Shown here in pieces: positions 1-12,392 of a stretch of 64,000 nt of DNA. Location of the stretch: assembly GCA_013397075.1 (NCBI GenBank), contig VWZS01007632.1, positions 814,340-878,339 of the forward strand, written 5' to 3'. The notes beneath the pieces were generated by a model that was given only the letters and a program-made list of their open reading frames with translations, made no database searches and was not told the origin of the DNA. Both the position numbers and the translations under genes were made by a program. Source of the DNA: Rhabdornis inornatus (Eukaryota; Chordata; Aves; Passeriformes; Rhabdornithidae). The stretch's first letter is position 1. Every line of letters starts with the position of its first letter.

Positions 1-186
1 GCAACTGGCTATGCTATGAAATCAGCATTTGTTCTTCCACTGAGCTGAAGATAGTTCATGGTTTGTTTAGGGGGGTTTGGGTTGGTTTTTTGTGGTGTTT
101 TTGTTTGTTTATTTTTGTTTGTTCATTTGTGTGTGTGTGTTTTGGTTTGGTTTGGTTTTTTTGTGTAATTGTTTTTTTGTTTTCAG

Positions 187-3100
187 CCTGTCCAAGCTGC
201 AATTGAAGGCTGGAGATTTAGACCCACGCTTGTTTTCCCGCCTGAGGCACCTGCAGAAACTTGATCTCTCTGATAATTTGCTGGACAAATTTCCCAACAG
301 CCTCAGCCTCCCTGATCTGCGTGTCCTGAACTGCAACAATAACAAACTGGAAGATGTAACTGCTCTGAAACAGTTCCCTCTGCTCGAGGAGCTGACCTAC
401 GAGAACAATGTGTACTTGACAGTGAGTTACCCCCTCCTTACATTGAACAGAGAGGCAAACAAACAGCAGTTGTGCAAAGTTCTCATATATTGTTCTTGGG
501 CAGCAAGTGCTAGGGCATTTCAGAAAGCAGCCAGCCTTTGTGTGACATTTAACCACTATTTCTCAATCTGCAGAAGTGACTTGCCCAAAACCAATCATAT
601 TAAAATCCGTGTCTTGAACTCCTGATTCTCTAGGCTAGAGTCCTGTCTTAGGTGGCTTATCAGGCACAGTACCTTATGCTCATGTTAGTGTAAAATACAG
701 TAATGATTGTGTAGAGATGTCCTTGTAGAAACATAGCATCACAGAATGGTTTGGATTGGAAGGGACCTTAGTGCTCATCTTGTTCCACCCCCTGCCGTGG
801 GCTGGGACACCTTCCATTAGACCAGGTTGCTCAGAACCCTGTTCAATCTGGTCTTAAACACTCCCAGGGATGGGGCAGCCACAGTTTCTCTGGGCAACCT
901 GTGCCAGTGCATCACCACTCTCACAGTGATGGGTTTTTTCCCAATACCTAATGCTAGTTTTATTTCCTATTATCTGTGTTAGTTTTAGTGCCTTCTGTGC
1001 TCTGAAAAAGCAGACTAGGTCCTCAGATGGGGGTTTAAACTTGGTGATTAGTTTGGTTTAGATTTTGACTTCTCCCAAGAGGATCTGCTGACTGTACAAG
1101 TTAAACATCCAAAGCTGATTTTACTTGTGCTGTAAACTGGCATCTGCCATTCACCATCCCCACATGCTTATTTGCTGTTGCACACTGGCAGTATGTGTGT
1201 GACTGTATGGTGAACTGTCTGACTTAAAATGCATCTGACCCAAGGAATTCCTGCTGGAATTCCTTGACTGGAGGCAGGACAGGTCTTCCCCTGTATTAGA
1301 GTTCAGGGATACGAACAGAGCTCCCCGCCTTGCATTTAGGCCCAGCAGATGAGAAGTTACACAGCCCCCACCTTGTGCTGGATGTTAGCACTGCCTGAGG
1401 GTTGGGCAGCTCTGTCTGCAGTTTAAGATCCCAACTCATAGAGAACATTACTTCACACCTAAAATGTGAAATTCAAGTTGAAAACCCTGAGGAGATTTTA
1501 TGAAATGGCTTTTCCCTTACTAAATATATCATTCTCATACAGGCTGTATTTTAATCAAGGACTAAAGATAAAGCCAGTACCACATGTACAAATTTTATAA
1601 CTCCAATGTTTTCTCTTTCTAGCTCAATGATGACTACAAAGTAATGTTTCTTTTGCAAAATCTTCGTCTGCTCAATGGCAAGGATATAACCAAATTGGCC
1701 AACCAAGTGAGGCGTGTCAATAGCCGTAAGCTCACCAGCAAGGTAAGATGTGGGATGTTTCCTTAACCTCTAAACACCTCAGAAATAATTAAATCCTGTG
1801 CTCAGTGTAGTGACAGAGCTGCAAACAAGCTTCAAGTAGTTTGCAATACCTATGGTATGATCTGTGTCCAGCCTGCAGAATGGGCCACCCAGGAAATGTC
1901 TTACTGCTGCTTAGCTGTTCTGTGCAGCCAATTTGCCTTTGGTTTAAGTGACAGGAAAAGGGCCAACCAGGTCAGTGTCTGATCCTGTAGTTTTTCAGAT
2001 CACTCTGATCATCATTCAGGAATGGAAGAAGCCTGTTCTGCCAGAACAGCTGCAAACACCTCCCTATCTAATTTAAGTTACTGTCCAGGCCCCAGGAATG
2101 GAGAGCACAAAACCAAGCTCAGGATAATCTTGCTTTTTCCGGCATACACCAGGAATGAGGATTTGTTCTTTATTCTTCAGCTGTGAATGTTTAGAACTCT
2201 ATTTTCACTCATTTGTCTACACAATTTAGCTCCTGACAGATTGTCCCCACGAGGCATCATTGTGATCTTGAGCAAAATTATTGTTCAGTTATGAAAAAGG
2301 TTTGGCTGGCTGGTTGTTTTTGTGTATTACTGCTCTTACCATTTGTATTCTAGTTAATTGTTCTTAATTCCTTCTGTGTAACAGTGGAGGAAAAATCAGA
2401 TACTGAAAAGTGGGATGAGTTGTGCTGAGTGTTGTCTGCTTAAAACCTATGAACTTCAAAGGGTCTCTGTGAGGGTTGCTCAGCCTCTTGTCCCAGACAA
2501 CTGGTCATGGTTAGCTGTTTAATGAGACACCAAACTCCCTGTGCTGTTCTTTCTGTGGTGTCTGTGCCCCAATGCCTTTCCCTGATGTCATTTGTACCTG
2601 CCTGCCCAGTTCCTAGTCCTGTGTTTCAATGTAAAAATGTCTGTTGGGTCCAAATGCTGATGGATGTGTTACTGCTCATCAGAAACTCCAATGGGAAACT
2701 GTGCTGGCAGGTGAGCATCCTGTAGGTCAGCAGCCTTCTGGAGTCCAGGTATCTCTCTAAATGAGTCCATGCTGATAGTGTCTGCCTAGCCACACTCACT
2801 CCAGCTTGGTACAGAGGAACTGACTTTCTTGTTAGCTGCTGTGTTCATTTGAACGTGAATAAATAAATTAAAGTGGTGCCAACATGTAGGGTGCAGCACT
2901 CAGGATTGGCCACTTCTTAAATGTTTTCACAAGTTCTCCTGTGCTTTTCTGCTGAATAAACTCAGTCTTTCTGCCTAGGTTACTGCTCACTGGGAAAAAT
3001 TTTTCAGTGACCAACTCCCTGAGAAATATACAGCTGAGCACGTGAAGTCCATCAAGAAAAAGTTCCTGAAGTCAGTACAGACCAATGTGGTGTATGGGCC

Positions 3101-6100
3101 CAGCTCACTCAGCGAGTTCACCCGCTGGCGGGTAGGTCACATCCCACTCACCCTGCTGTTCTCCAGGCAAGGACCCTGCTCCTGCTTCTGCATGGACTGG
3201 ATTAAAACACTCCATGCATTTGGGTGCTCTTGCTGACAAGTGGTATCACTTTTTCTTCACTGCTTTTAAGCATTTACAGAAGTACCAGGACTAAACATGC
3301 ACCAAGTTGAAATGGCTGTCATTAAACATTCTTTTTAATTCATAAGCAATAATGATACTTGTACTAATTAATCAGATTGCAGTATCCTTAATACTTAATT
3401 ATTTGCAAATTAGTTTAATGGCAACCTTTACTCTTGATGAAAGAGAAAAGATAATGACAGAAGTGTAGTTGCTGCCAGCAGGGAAAGACACCATCTAGTT
3501 TATAACGTTTGTTTTATTTGTATGTTCATACATATAATTGAGACTTCCATCTCTCCTTTGTCTTATTTTATTGCTGTGCTGTTGTTTCCACAGCTGTGTA
3601 GTCTGAATGCCCATGACAAAGCGAAGTTCTTGGGTCATGTAATGTCAGGTGGGGACTCCTCCACCACTTGTGAAATTAACACAGAATAGCGGGAGCAGAT
3701 ATTAAAAACTCAGCAAAGCAGCTCTTTGTGCCATGACACATCATAGCTTGACATGCTGTGGCTTTTTTGTCTTCTTTTTTTCTTTTTTAACATATCACAT
3801 ATTTGCTTCTCAGGTGAAAATGATTGCAGAAGAGTTTCTGGCATGCTCACTAGGTCTGGAGTTAAACTCTGATACTGAACCAGAGGAAAAGGCGGATGAG
3901 AATGAGGAAGAAAGCACAGAAAGCCCCAGGGAAGCTGCAGAAGACGTGGCTCAGGTAGGTGATTTTTCCAGTTACATTAGCAATGTTCTTTCTGTTTCCT
4001 GGGAATTCAGCAGCTCTTGTCAGTTCACATTTATGACCCTTTGGTAATCACAGGGGCAGTCTCAGGCTCCAGCCTGTATCCAACAGCTCAGGCTTCTTTA
4101 CAGCCAGACTGAAGCTATCCCAGAAATGTGAAGGTTGAGTTGCTCCCTCAGAGAGCTTCCATTCTTATAGGGGGCCAAAAACATTTCATGAGTGCAGTCC
4201 TACTCACTCCACCTCTCCTCTAGGAAGGGATACTTCAATTAGAGACCTGGCCTGGCCATACTCTGCTGGTGTTTGCCTGCTTGGAAATGGCTGCAGCTTG
4301 AACCCCTGTGGTCCATAGGCCAGATTTGTTTTTCCACATCGTATGTAAATTGCAAATAACTGAGACAGGGGCAGGGAGCTGAAAAGGAGGCTGGCTGCAT
4401 GGTTTTCATTAGGTTCTGCCTCTAGGAACCCTGCAGCTCTGCGCTGTCTGATTCCTGGAACCCAGTCTGTAATTGTGGGAGGGTACTTGCATTTGAATAA
4501 TTAATATCTTTGGCTTAAATTATCTGCACATCTTGGGGAAGCTAAAAACCTTCTGCAGAACCTGACAACATGACGACATGCCTTATAGGTCACAGTAACA
4601 CCCAGCAAGAGGAAAAGAAATCAGTCAAAATCAAGCCCTGGAAACAAGAGGTCCAAGACCCAGGCAAACACTGAGGAGGAGGCTGCAGTTAATCCCAGAA
4701 AATCCAGTCATGTGGAGGATGACCCAGTTTCTGATAAACCAAGAACATCAAACCAACCAGTGAAGGAGGCAACCCCTGAGCAGGAAGCTGAAGAGACACA
4801 AAAGAATGGAGAGCAGTTTCCCAAGGGGAAAAGCAACAGAAGATCAGGGGGACAGAAAAGTGAGGAGCAGGACAACGGCGTGGTTACCTTGACCCCTGTG
4901 AAGAATTCCAAGCGTAAGGTACATCCATCAGCCCCCTTGGGACTGGCTTTGGGCCTCTTGGTTTATAGTGGGAGGAGCTGCCTTCAGGTTTCTTCAGAGT
5001 TCTGCACAGCTTGGAGCTCATAGTTGGCCAAATACATTGTGAGTTTTGGTTTGTTTGTTTTTTTTTTGTCATTGTTTTAAATCTCTCAGAGGCAGCAAGG
5101 GAGAGAAGGGACCCCCCAGGAGACCCCAGTGGATCCCCTGCAGGGGATGGATGGACCAGCGCTCCGAGGTGGTGCACTGAAAGCCTGTGCTTAGAAATGG
5201 GACAGGCAAGCCTTGCTCTCAGCTCAAACCAGTAGCTGCATGGGGAAAGGTGTTTCCCCCTCAGCTCAGGCCAGTGGGGATCTAAAGGGTTTTTCACGTT
5301 TCTCTGCTGTAGGAAATGGGGTTCTCTGCTGGGGTCTGCTGGGCACATCTTTGCTTAACAGTTGCCTGCTGCTTTAGGAGTCTTGAGCATTGTGGCACCT
5401 CAGTCTCCCCTGTTCTCCATAGCACAGAAGGGCTGAAAAATACTTGAGTTTAACTCAGATTGCTGTGTTCAGTAGAGGGTTCTGTCAAGGCAATCACAGG
5501 CAAACCGTGTCAGGGGAATGGATTTTCTAAATGTGGATGGTTTATTGTAGGAGGATGTCAGTGCAGAGCCATTGCATTTTCTTCAGTGTCACAGTAAAGG
5601 CAACAGCCGCGAGGATTTTAAAACGCAGCTCTGGTCCTGTGTCTTCGAGCCAGTGCTAGACTCTGGAGCCAGGAAAGGTGAGCTCTTAAAGAGGTTTGCA
5701 GGATTCCCAGAACCACCTGGCTCTGGAATCCCAGCGGACTCCATGCCTTAGATCCCTGCTCCTTCAAGCCATAGTCTCCATTGTCAGGAAGAGACTTGCT
5801 CACGTATTTCTCCTTTGACTTTGAAAACAGGAGACTGGGAGAGCACCAGGCAGTGATAAGCTGCAGTCTTCTTGTGCTGTCCCTGAACCTGGGAACTTCT
5901 CACCCATTATTTTCCTCTTTCAGATCCCATTGTGAACTCCTCCAGAACCGTGGCAACCTGTGGAGGGGAATCTGTCTGTCTGATTGATTGTGAGACAGGG
6001 ACGGTGCTGAAAAAGTATAAAGTGGCTACAGAGGTGGGTTGCAAGTAGGAAAAGTAAGCATTGAATGGGAATAGCACAACCTGTAATAATTGCACACATG

Positions 6101-9100
6101 CATAATACGTATTACAAAGAGGTCTGAAAGTGTTAGTGTGGACAGATGTTAAGATGAAGATAGATAATAAACATTGCTTGCTTATCCTTTTAGCCTGGTT
6201 TGGGTTTATTCTTTTATTAGTTTAGGAGATTAGCCTCTCCTCACATGGGTGTGTCTGGCTGCTGAGCCTGCTGGACAGCACAGAGGAATAAACATCCTCC
6301 TTCTGTACTTTATATTCTTCTGAGAGCTGTTCTGAGTTTTGATGCTCCATCTTAAATAGTCGTGTCATTTCACCTGAGTGGCACTTGTGACAGTTGTCTT
6401 TTCTCTGAGCTAACAACCACCACCCTGCTGGCCGTTCTCTGTCACCCCAGCCTTGTTTTCCTTCTGTCCTAGGAGTTCTTCAGTGTTGCATGGACAACTC
6501 TCACAATGGTCATCGGCGACAGCCGCAAGAAAGCTCACAACATCCTGGCAGCTGCAGGGAGGAGAGGGATTGTCAAACTGATCCATGTGGCAGCCGACTT
6601 CTGCTACGGAGAGATAAAGGCTCACAAAAAGCCCATTGCTACTGTCTGCTTCAGCCCAACCCAAGAGACTCACCTCTTCAGTAAGTGTGCTTCAGAATCC
6701 CTGGTTTTAGTTCTATGTGGGAAAGTCAGGGCTTCCTTAACAGGGGGAATTGTCACCAGGGCAAGCAGGGACACACGAACAAAAGGCACGGACAGGAGTT
6801 AGGGAGGGAACATTGTTACTCTCCTGTGGCAGCAATCTCCAGCAGGAACAGCTTGTTCCAGAGCCTGGTTCTTTAGCTGAGGCGCAGCAGCTCCTGTTTC
6901 TCCCTCAGTGGCTCTCAGGGTGGCTGTCACACACACATATTAGCCACAAACAAGCCCAGTAGTGGATCTGTTCCACGGGGATGAGTAAGAAGAATGGCAG
7001 AGCAGGCAGCTGGGAGCCAGGCAGTGGCAGGGCTCTCCTCCAGCACAACAGCTATTATGGGCTGTTGGGTTTCATTTTATCCAACAATATGTTTAATTGA
7101 TTCTGATTTTTTTTAATGTGAGTTCTGTGCTTCGTCAGAGATTTCTGTTCAGGTCCTGATGTCAAGGAGAGCTTTGCCACACACAGTAGCCCCCACAGAG
7201 TCTGTGGCTCATGGACTGCTAATGAACCATCATGTTACAAATTGCAACTGCATTGTCAGGCTGTACAGTCAGCTGGTACAGAGCCATTCAGGCCACACCT
7301 GCACCCCACAGCACATTGTTTGTCTTGCCTACAATTACCCACATCCTGGAGTGGTTAGAGTGCTACATGAAGCATTGAAAGTGGAATTTTTTTTTAGAAT
7401 AGGGGGTACTTTCCAAGAAGAACCTTGGGATGGCTAAAAGCAGAAGCAGTGGAAGGGATAAGGAGGGTAGTGGAAGAGATAAGGAGGTTTGTAGCACAGC
7501 CATATAATGGTGTGGACAGCAAGACTTGTTATATTTCATAGAAAAATTTAGAGTAATTAAGGGAGATTCTTTGTATCCTTTTTGGGGAGGGGACACCAAC
7601 AAAGTTTGAGGGCTGCCATCTGGTGAGGGTCCAGGTTACTCAGAGTAATCTCTTAGAACTGTTTCTGCTTCCAATGTGTCAGCTTGGTGACATGTTTCTC
7701 ACCCTTCATCAGTGCCTAACTTTCCCAATGGGAGCTGTTGTGGAGGTGAACACAGTAAGCCATGGATATGTGGAATAAAATGGTGTCTGTCTGAGAGTAG
7801 AGGTTGGAGCTCATATTTTAGATTCCACTAGAAGCCCTGACCAGAAACATGCTCAGAGGGCCACTAACTAAAGACCTTGTGAAGCCACAACTCAGTAATG
7901 GACACCAGGAAACAAACTGTTTTATCTGCCCCTCTTAGAGCACAGGATAAGAACACAAAGTACTGACTGTGTATGTGTGACAATGTCTGGGAAATGCTGG
8001 GCCAGGAGCCTCAGGGACTGTTGCTGTGCTTTAATGAGCTCTCTGGAGCCCTAGAGGGTGACTGTGCCTCAGGTAGAATTGCCAGCTAGCACGAGAAGAG
8101 CCAGATGAGCAGCGGTGTCACTACCTGCTTCTCTTCTGTGTCCCACAGCTGCATCCTATGACAAGCGAATTGCACTCTGGGATATTGGGATTCCAGATTG
8201 TGACTACAATTTCAAAGCAAGGTAAAGGTTCAAAAACCAGACATGGCCAGTTCAAGAGCCTGTACTTATCACATCACAGCAGCACTTAACTGCTTATTCT
8301 CTGGTTTTTTTAGCCAGCTGCTGGTGCTAGAAACAGCCTCTATCCCCCTACGGATCGCCCTGGTCCCCACCTGCCCCGAGCAGTACCTGCTGGCAGGCTG
8401 TGAAGGTGGCTGCTTTGCCTGGAACATAAAACTGGATAAGGGACAAAAAAGCAGGTGAGAACCACAAGCTGGGGGTATGCATTTGCTTTCCATAACAAGA
8501 AGGGATAGTCCTAGCAATGGCTTGATTTCTAACTGAGGGCATCTGAGCAAAAGCAGCACATCCTGCCAAACTTAAAACATCCTCCCCTTCCCAGAGTGGC
8601 CAGAAAAAATAGGAGCATGATACCCAAGGACTGTTCAGAGCTTGTATTAAAGCTGCAGTCTGCAGGTGTTGCAGGCTGCTTTGCAGGAAGGCTGGCAGGA
8701 GTGTAATCCAATACCCCAAAACTTAAGGGTGTGTCATGCCCAAGTAGCATAACGGAATGTAAATTTTTGGATCGATTTCCAGTCTCATAGCAAAGCCTCC
8801 CCTGCTCCTTGTACGTGAGGTAACCCAGGAAACTGGCACCCTGTGGGAGCTCAGGACAAAAATATGAGAAGAAGTAAGTAAAGTCATGCCCTGCTGACAA
8901 ATATCCTGATGCCTGCAAAAGACATGGAGTGAAACAGCAATCCATTGAGCAAAGGGGTTCTGCTGTATTAATAAACCCAGGTGATCACAAGTGTAAATTC
9001 AAGTGGGAATTCACCTGAACTTGGCAAGAGACTCACTAACACACAAATTTCCTTCTGGGTTTTGCAGCTGGGTGCCCTTTCAATGCTGGCTGTTCAGGTC

Positions 9101-11765
9101 TTGTCTCATTTCACCCTTCTCCCTGCTCTAGGCCTTTTGAAGCCATATTCCAGTTTCCTGATGAGGAAAGCATGACAACGTCTCACAGGGTTGATGGTTT
9201 GGCTTTTCTCAATGATGATGTTGTTGGTGAGTATAAACACAACAGCACAATCCCAAAAACAGTGAGGCACTTCAGTGTGTGCAGGGTGAAGCCACCATGA
9301 CAAGCAGAGGGGCTGAAAGGAGTGTGACAGCCTCTTTAGCTTTGAAGGGCTGCACAGGATGGAGTTGTCTCCCAGAGTCACTCGTCTTTCCCAAAAATGT
9401 GGCCTGGAGTGCAAACCCATGCTTGGACAGGACTGCAAATCATCTGGACACATCCCTGAGAGCACACTTGGCCAAACAGTGACAATGTGGAAGACAGGAG
9501 AGTCCTTTTCTGCTTAAGGGCTGGTGGCAAAAGTTTTTGGTTTTTTTTCAGGGGAACTAGGGGTTTCACTTTATAGGCTGGCTCTTTCTGAATAGCTTAT
9601 GCTTGTCCTGCAGCTCAGGAATATAAGCATAGCACTGAAAATCTCTCTGCAACCTCCAATTATCCTGAAATAAGGTAAAATAGGCGGAAACAGTTGCTGC
9701 TGCATCAGATCCCATGGCTTGAAATCCATATTCTGGATGGACCACCTCTGTGTCAATGTACTTTGCTTCCCAGCAGCTGACACAGCCTCTCACTTCCTTT
9801 CTTCCCTAGTTTCCAAGAGCTCCAAACTGGGATGCATATACTTGTGGAGCTGGAGCAGGTCTTTTGATGCCAAGGGAAAAGGATGCCAACAGACAATGTC
9901 TGCAGTTATTCTGGCTGAGCTGGAGTGGTCCACAACAGACATGTCCTACCTGACACTCAGCACCTGCCCAGGTAGGAGCACCCATTTCCCGGGTAATGCT
10001 TTGCCCAGTTGTCCATGGCTCTCCTTTGATCCATGGGAGCAGCCTGGAGCTGGAGGCAGAGGCCTGGATTTCAGAGCCCATCAGAGAGCTCTGCTCTCCC
10101 CTCTGCAGCTCTGCAGTGCAGCTCCAGCACTGCACAGCCTCAGCCCAGCACCAGCTGGCTGGAAATAACACGAGCAATAAATAATTACAGCTGCACCATC
10201 TGCCCAAAAAGGGGGGACAGTTAAGGCTGGGGGGGTCTTTTTTGCACAGGTTTTCAAAGCACAGAGCTCAGGGCTGGGCCCTGTGGAGCCCCTGGGATGC
10301 TGAGTGCATTTGTGAGCAGGTATGCCACACAGCTGGGTTTGGAGACTGACAAGGAACAAACCAACCTCATCTGGTCAGCACTACCCAAAACCAGTCTAAA
10401 AAAAGTCAGGAGAAATCCCAGATCTAAAGATAGCTGGTTTATTTTCAAATGAATTCTTTCAGAGCAAGGTAGACCCGTATTTTTGTGCCAGTAAGGGAAT
10501 TTTGCTGAAATATGGCACCCTCCACTGGGATCCTGCAGCTCTCCTGGAGCTCTGTTTTACAGCAGAACAGACTCCCAGCTCCACACTAGTTTCCCAGCTT
10601 GTTCTTCTGCTCTCACAGCAAAGGAGTATGTGTTCTGTGGGGATGAGAAGGGCAGTGTGTGGATGTACAACCTCTCCAACTACACCACGGCCTGGAGCTC
10701 TGCAAAGGGAAAGCGCTCGGAGCGGAAGATCTCTCCCACACAGGTAGGTCTGGGGTGCTCTCTGGGCCTCCCTTCCACCCCAGGACAGCTGATCCCAGTT
10801 TTCTGAGCAGGCCTATCCCAGAAGATGCCTTGTGTTTCCTCACAAACCATTAAAAGTAACCTCCAGAGCGTGGCCAAGGCTATTTGCTGGGACAGGAACA
10901 AGGAGCTGTAAAGCAAATCTCTCACCCCCTGCAGCTCTTCCTAAAACAGCCCCAAAAAAGTGGTGGTTAAACTGAGGAGCACAAAAGCACAGGTGTGCAG
11001 GCACCACAGGCCCCAGAGAAGGAAGGGAAGCCAGAGTGAACATTCCCTGGCAGGAAAGGGCTCACTGCTTCCCTATGCTCACTCACCCTTATTCTGCCCA
11101 GTATTTCCCTCTGGAGACAGTTCTCCTTTGGGCAGTCACTGTTCCCTTTCCTGTCCCTCTGAAAGGATAATCACAAACACTCCAAAGGCTCTCACCCACT
11201 GGTCTAGACCTACCTGAGACAGAGCTATAAAGTGACCCAGTGTTCCATTATTTCTTTACTGGAAGAGTTATTCAGGTATTGGAAGAGGCTGCCATCCCTG
11301 GAGGTGGCACTCAGAGCTCTGCTCTGGCTGACAAGGTGCTGCTCAGTCACAGGTTGGACTCGATGCTCTGGGAGGTCTTTTCCCAACCTCAACAATTCTG
11401 TGATTCCTCAGGTTTTTTTGGAAGTGCATTGCCAAGCTAGCCAAACAGTTCCAGCCGTTTTCACTTGTCCCTCCCCGCTCAAGCCCCTGTGCACTAAACC
11501 CTGGCCCTTTAGGAATATCACGCAGCTCCACCAGCCCCTCAGAAAATGGAAGAGCCTCTGCCTCAGGATCCCCAGGGCCCCATCCCCCCTCAGATACACC
11601 ACCCCCCCTCTGCTCTCCCCACAGATCCTCAAGTGGCCGGAGCTCCGGGTGAACGGGGAGCAGCCTCCTGAAATCCTGGTGAACAACGTGGTAGCAGACC
11701 CTGCCTTCACCTACCTTGTTGTGCTGACCAGTGTGAACATAACAGCAATCTGGAAGAAGTCATAG
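187..11765 (+). CDS. LRWD1: LRWD1 (leucine-rich repeat and WD repeat protein 1 / ORCA), 5' end missing
   Basis: In other vertebrates this protein binds the origin recognition complex and repressive histone marks and helps load ORC on heterochromatin. I see 14 exons: 187-421, 1623-1742, 2979-3131, 3814-3954, 4589-4918, 5551-5677, 5924-6033, 6473-6680, 8149-8221, 8314-8454, 9132-9226, 9810-9971, 10619-10743 and 11625-11765, all joining in phase with AG/GT borders and ending in TAG. They encode 719 residues plus one split codon. The first about 78 visible residues are leucine-rich repeats (LQKLDLSDN, LRVLNCNNN). Residues about 170-326 form a charged linker, acidic then basic with KRKR and KRSK clusters that could be nuclear signals. 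From about residue 327 to the end come WD repeats, with TASYDKRIALWDI as the clearest. The start codon and roughly the first 25 residues lie upstream. The mammalian protein is about 647 aa, so the linker is longer here. Identity is secure; individual borders are hand calls. Confidence 0.96.
422..8148. other. LRWD1: Larger LRWD1 introns
   Basis: The longer introns are 422-1,622, 1,743-2,978, 3,132-3,813, 3,955-4,588, 4,919-5,550 and 6,681-8,148. Apart from the CR1 relic at 733-958 I see unique, moderately AT-rich intronic sequence with no further exon, RNA gene or repeat I can name. The intron before exon 187 ends in a T-rich, TG-repeat tract (61-185) that serves as an unusually long polypyrimidine stretch. 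Confidence 0.6.
733..958 (-). repeat. CR1 LINE 3'-end fragment (antisense to LRWD1, intron)
   Basis: About 225 bp match the well-known 3' end of avian CR1 elements read on the minus strand: the CACAGAATGGTTTGGATTGG border, the GGGACACCTTCC block, the ACCAGGTTGCTCAGA block and the TCTCTGGGCAACCTGTGCC block. It is a truncated, non-coding relic in the LRWD1 intron between 421 and 1,623. The match is from memory, not from a search. Confidence 0.9.
11258..11408 (+). repeat. CR1 LINE 3'-end fragment in the last LRWD1 intron
   Basis: About 150 bp read as a sense-strand CR1 3' end: the GGAAGAGGCTGCCATCCC block, a GGTTGGACTCGATG block and the terminal octamer-like TTCTGTGATTC. Several CR1 subfamilies end this way. 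It lies 220 bp before the terminal exon of LRWD1 and does not overlap it. Confidence 0.88.
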
Positions 11766-11994
11766 TCCCCTGTGCCACAGCTCCACCCCCGTGCTTTGAC
11801 CTAGTGCAGTATTAGTGACTGTTACCCATGTGCCCATGAACGTTTTCTAGACCAGCTGTATGTGCAGGATGGAGGAAAAAAAAACAAAAAAACAAGGTAA
11901 GAGTTTGTTAAACTCATCCATTCATTGTAAACATCCGGTTTCTTTTACTGTAAGTTTTCACAATTTGTGCATTTGTTTTATAGAAATGACCCTT

Positions 11995-12000
11995 AATAAA
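11995..12000 (+). terminator. LRWD1: LRWD1 poly(A) signal AATAAA
   Basis: This is a canonical AATAAA 230 bp past the LRWD1 stop codon and the first one on that strand, so it probably sets the transcript end near 12,015. The 3' UTR would be about 250 nt. Confidence 0.8.
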
Positions 12001-12164
12001 ACAAAATACCAGTTCAGCTGGCAGTGCCTGGACGTTTTGGCAGGAAAAGCAGAGAGTTCATATCCAGCTGTCACTGAGCAGCTTCTGGAATACCCACAAC
12101 AGCCTCTCCAAGACCCCAGGACAAATATTTGCCTTAAGGCTCCAATTAGAAAACTAAGAATCAC

Positions 12165-12170
12165 TTTATT
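12165..12170 (-). terminator. POLR2J: POLR2J poly(A) signal (AATAAA on the minus strand)
   Basis: TTTATT on the plus strand reads AATAAA in the POLR2J direction, about 220 bp past its stop codon. Another AATAAA overlaps the stop codon itself (12,392-12,397) and is less likely to be used. With this site the LRWD1 and POLR2J 3' ends come within about 150 bp of each other. Confidence 0.6.
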
Positions 12171-12392
12171 GACTTATCCACCAAATCCAACACAGCATTT
12201 ATCCTCTTGGCAAAGTGCCTGTCTGCTATGATAAAAAAAACCAAACTGAAAATATTGCTGCTGCTGTCAAAAATTAAACAGAAGTGGGACAAGGGGGAAT
12301 ATATTTGCCATGAATGGAAGTTTAAATATTTCATCCAATAACTGACACATCATTCTGCCTCTGAAGTAACAGTCTGCTCCAGAGAGGGTATT

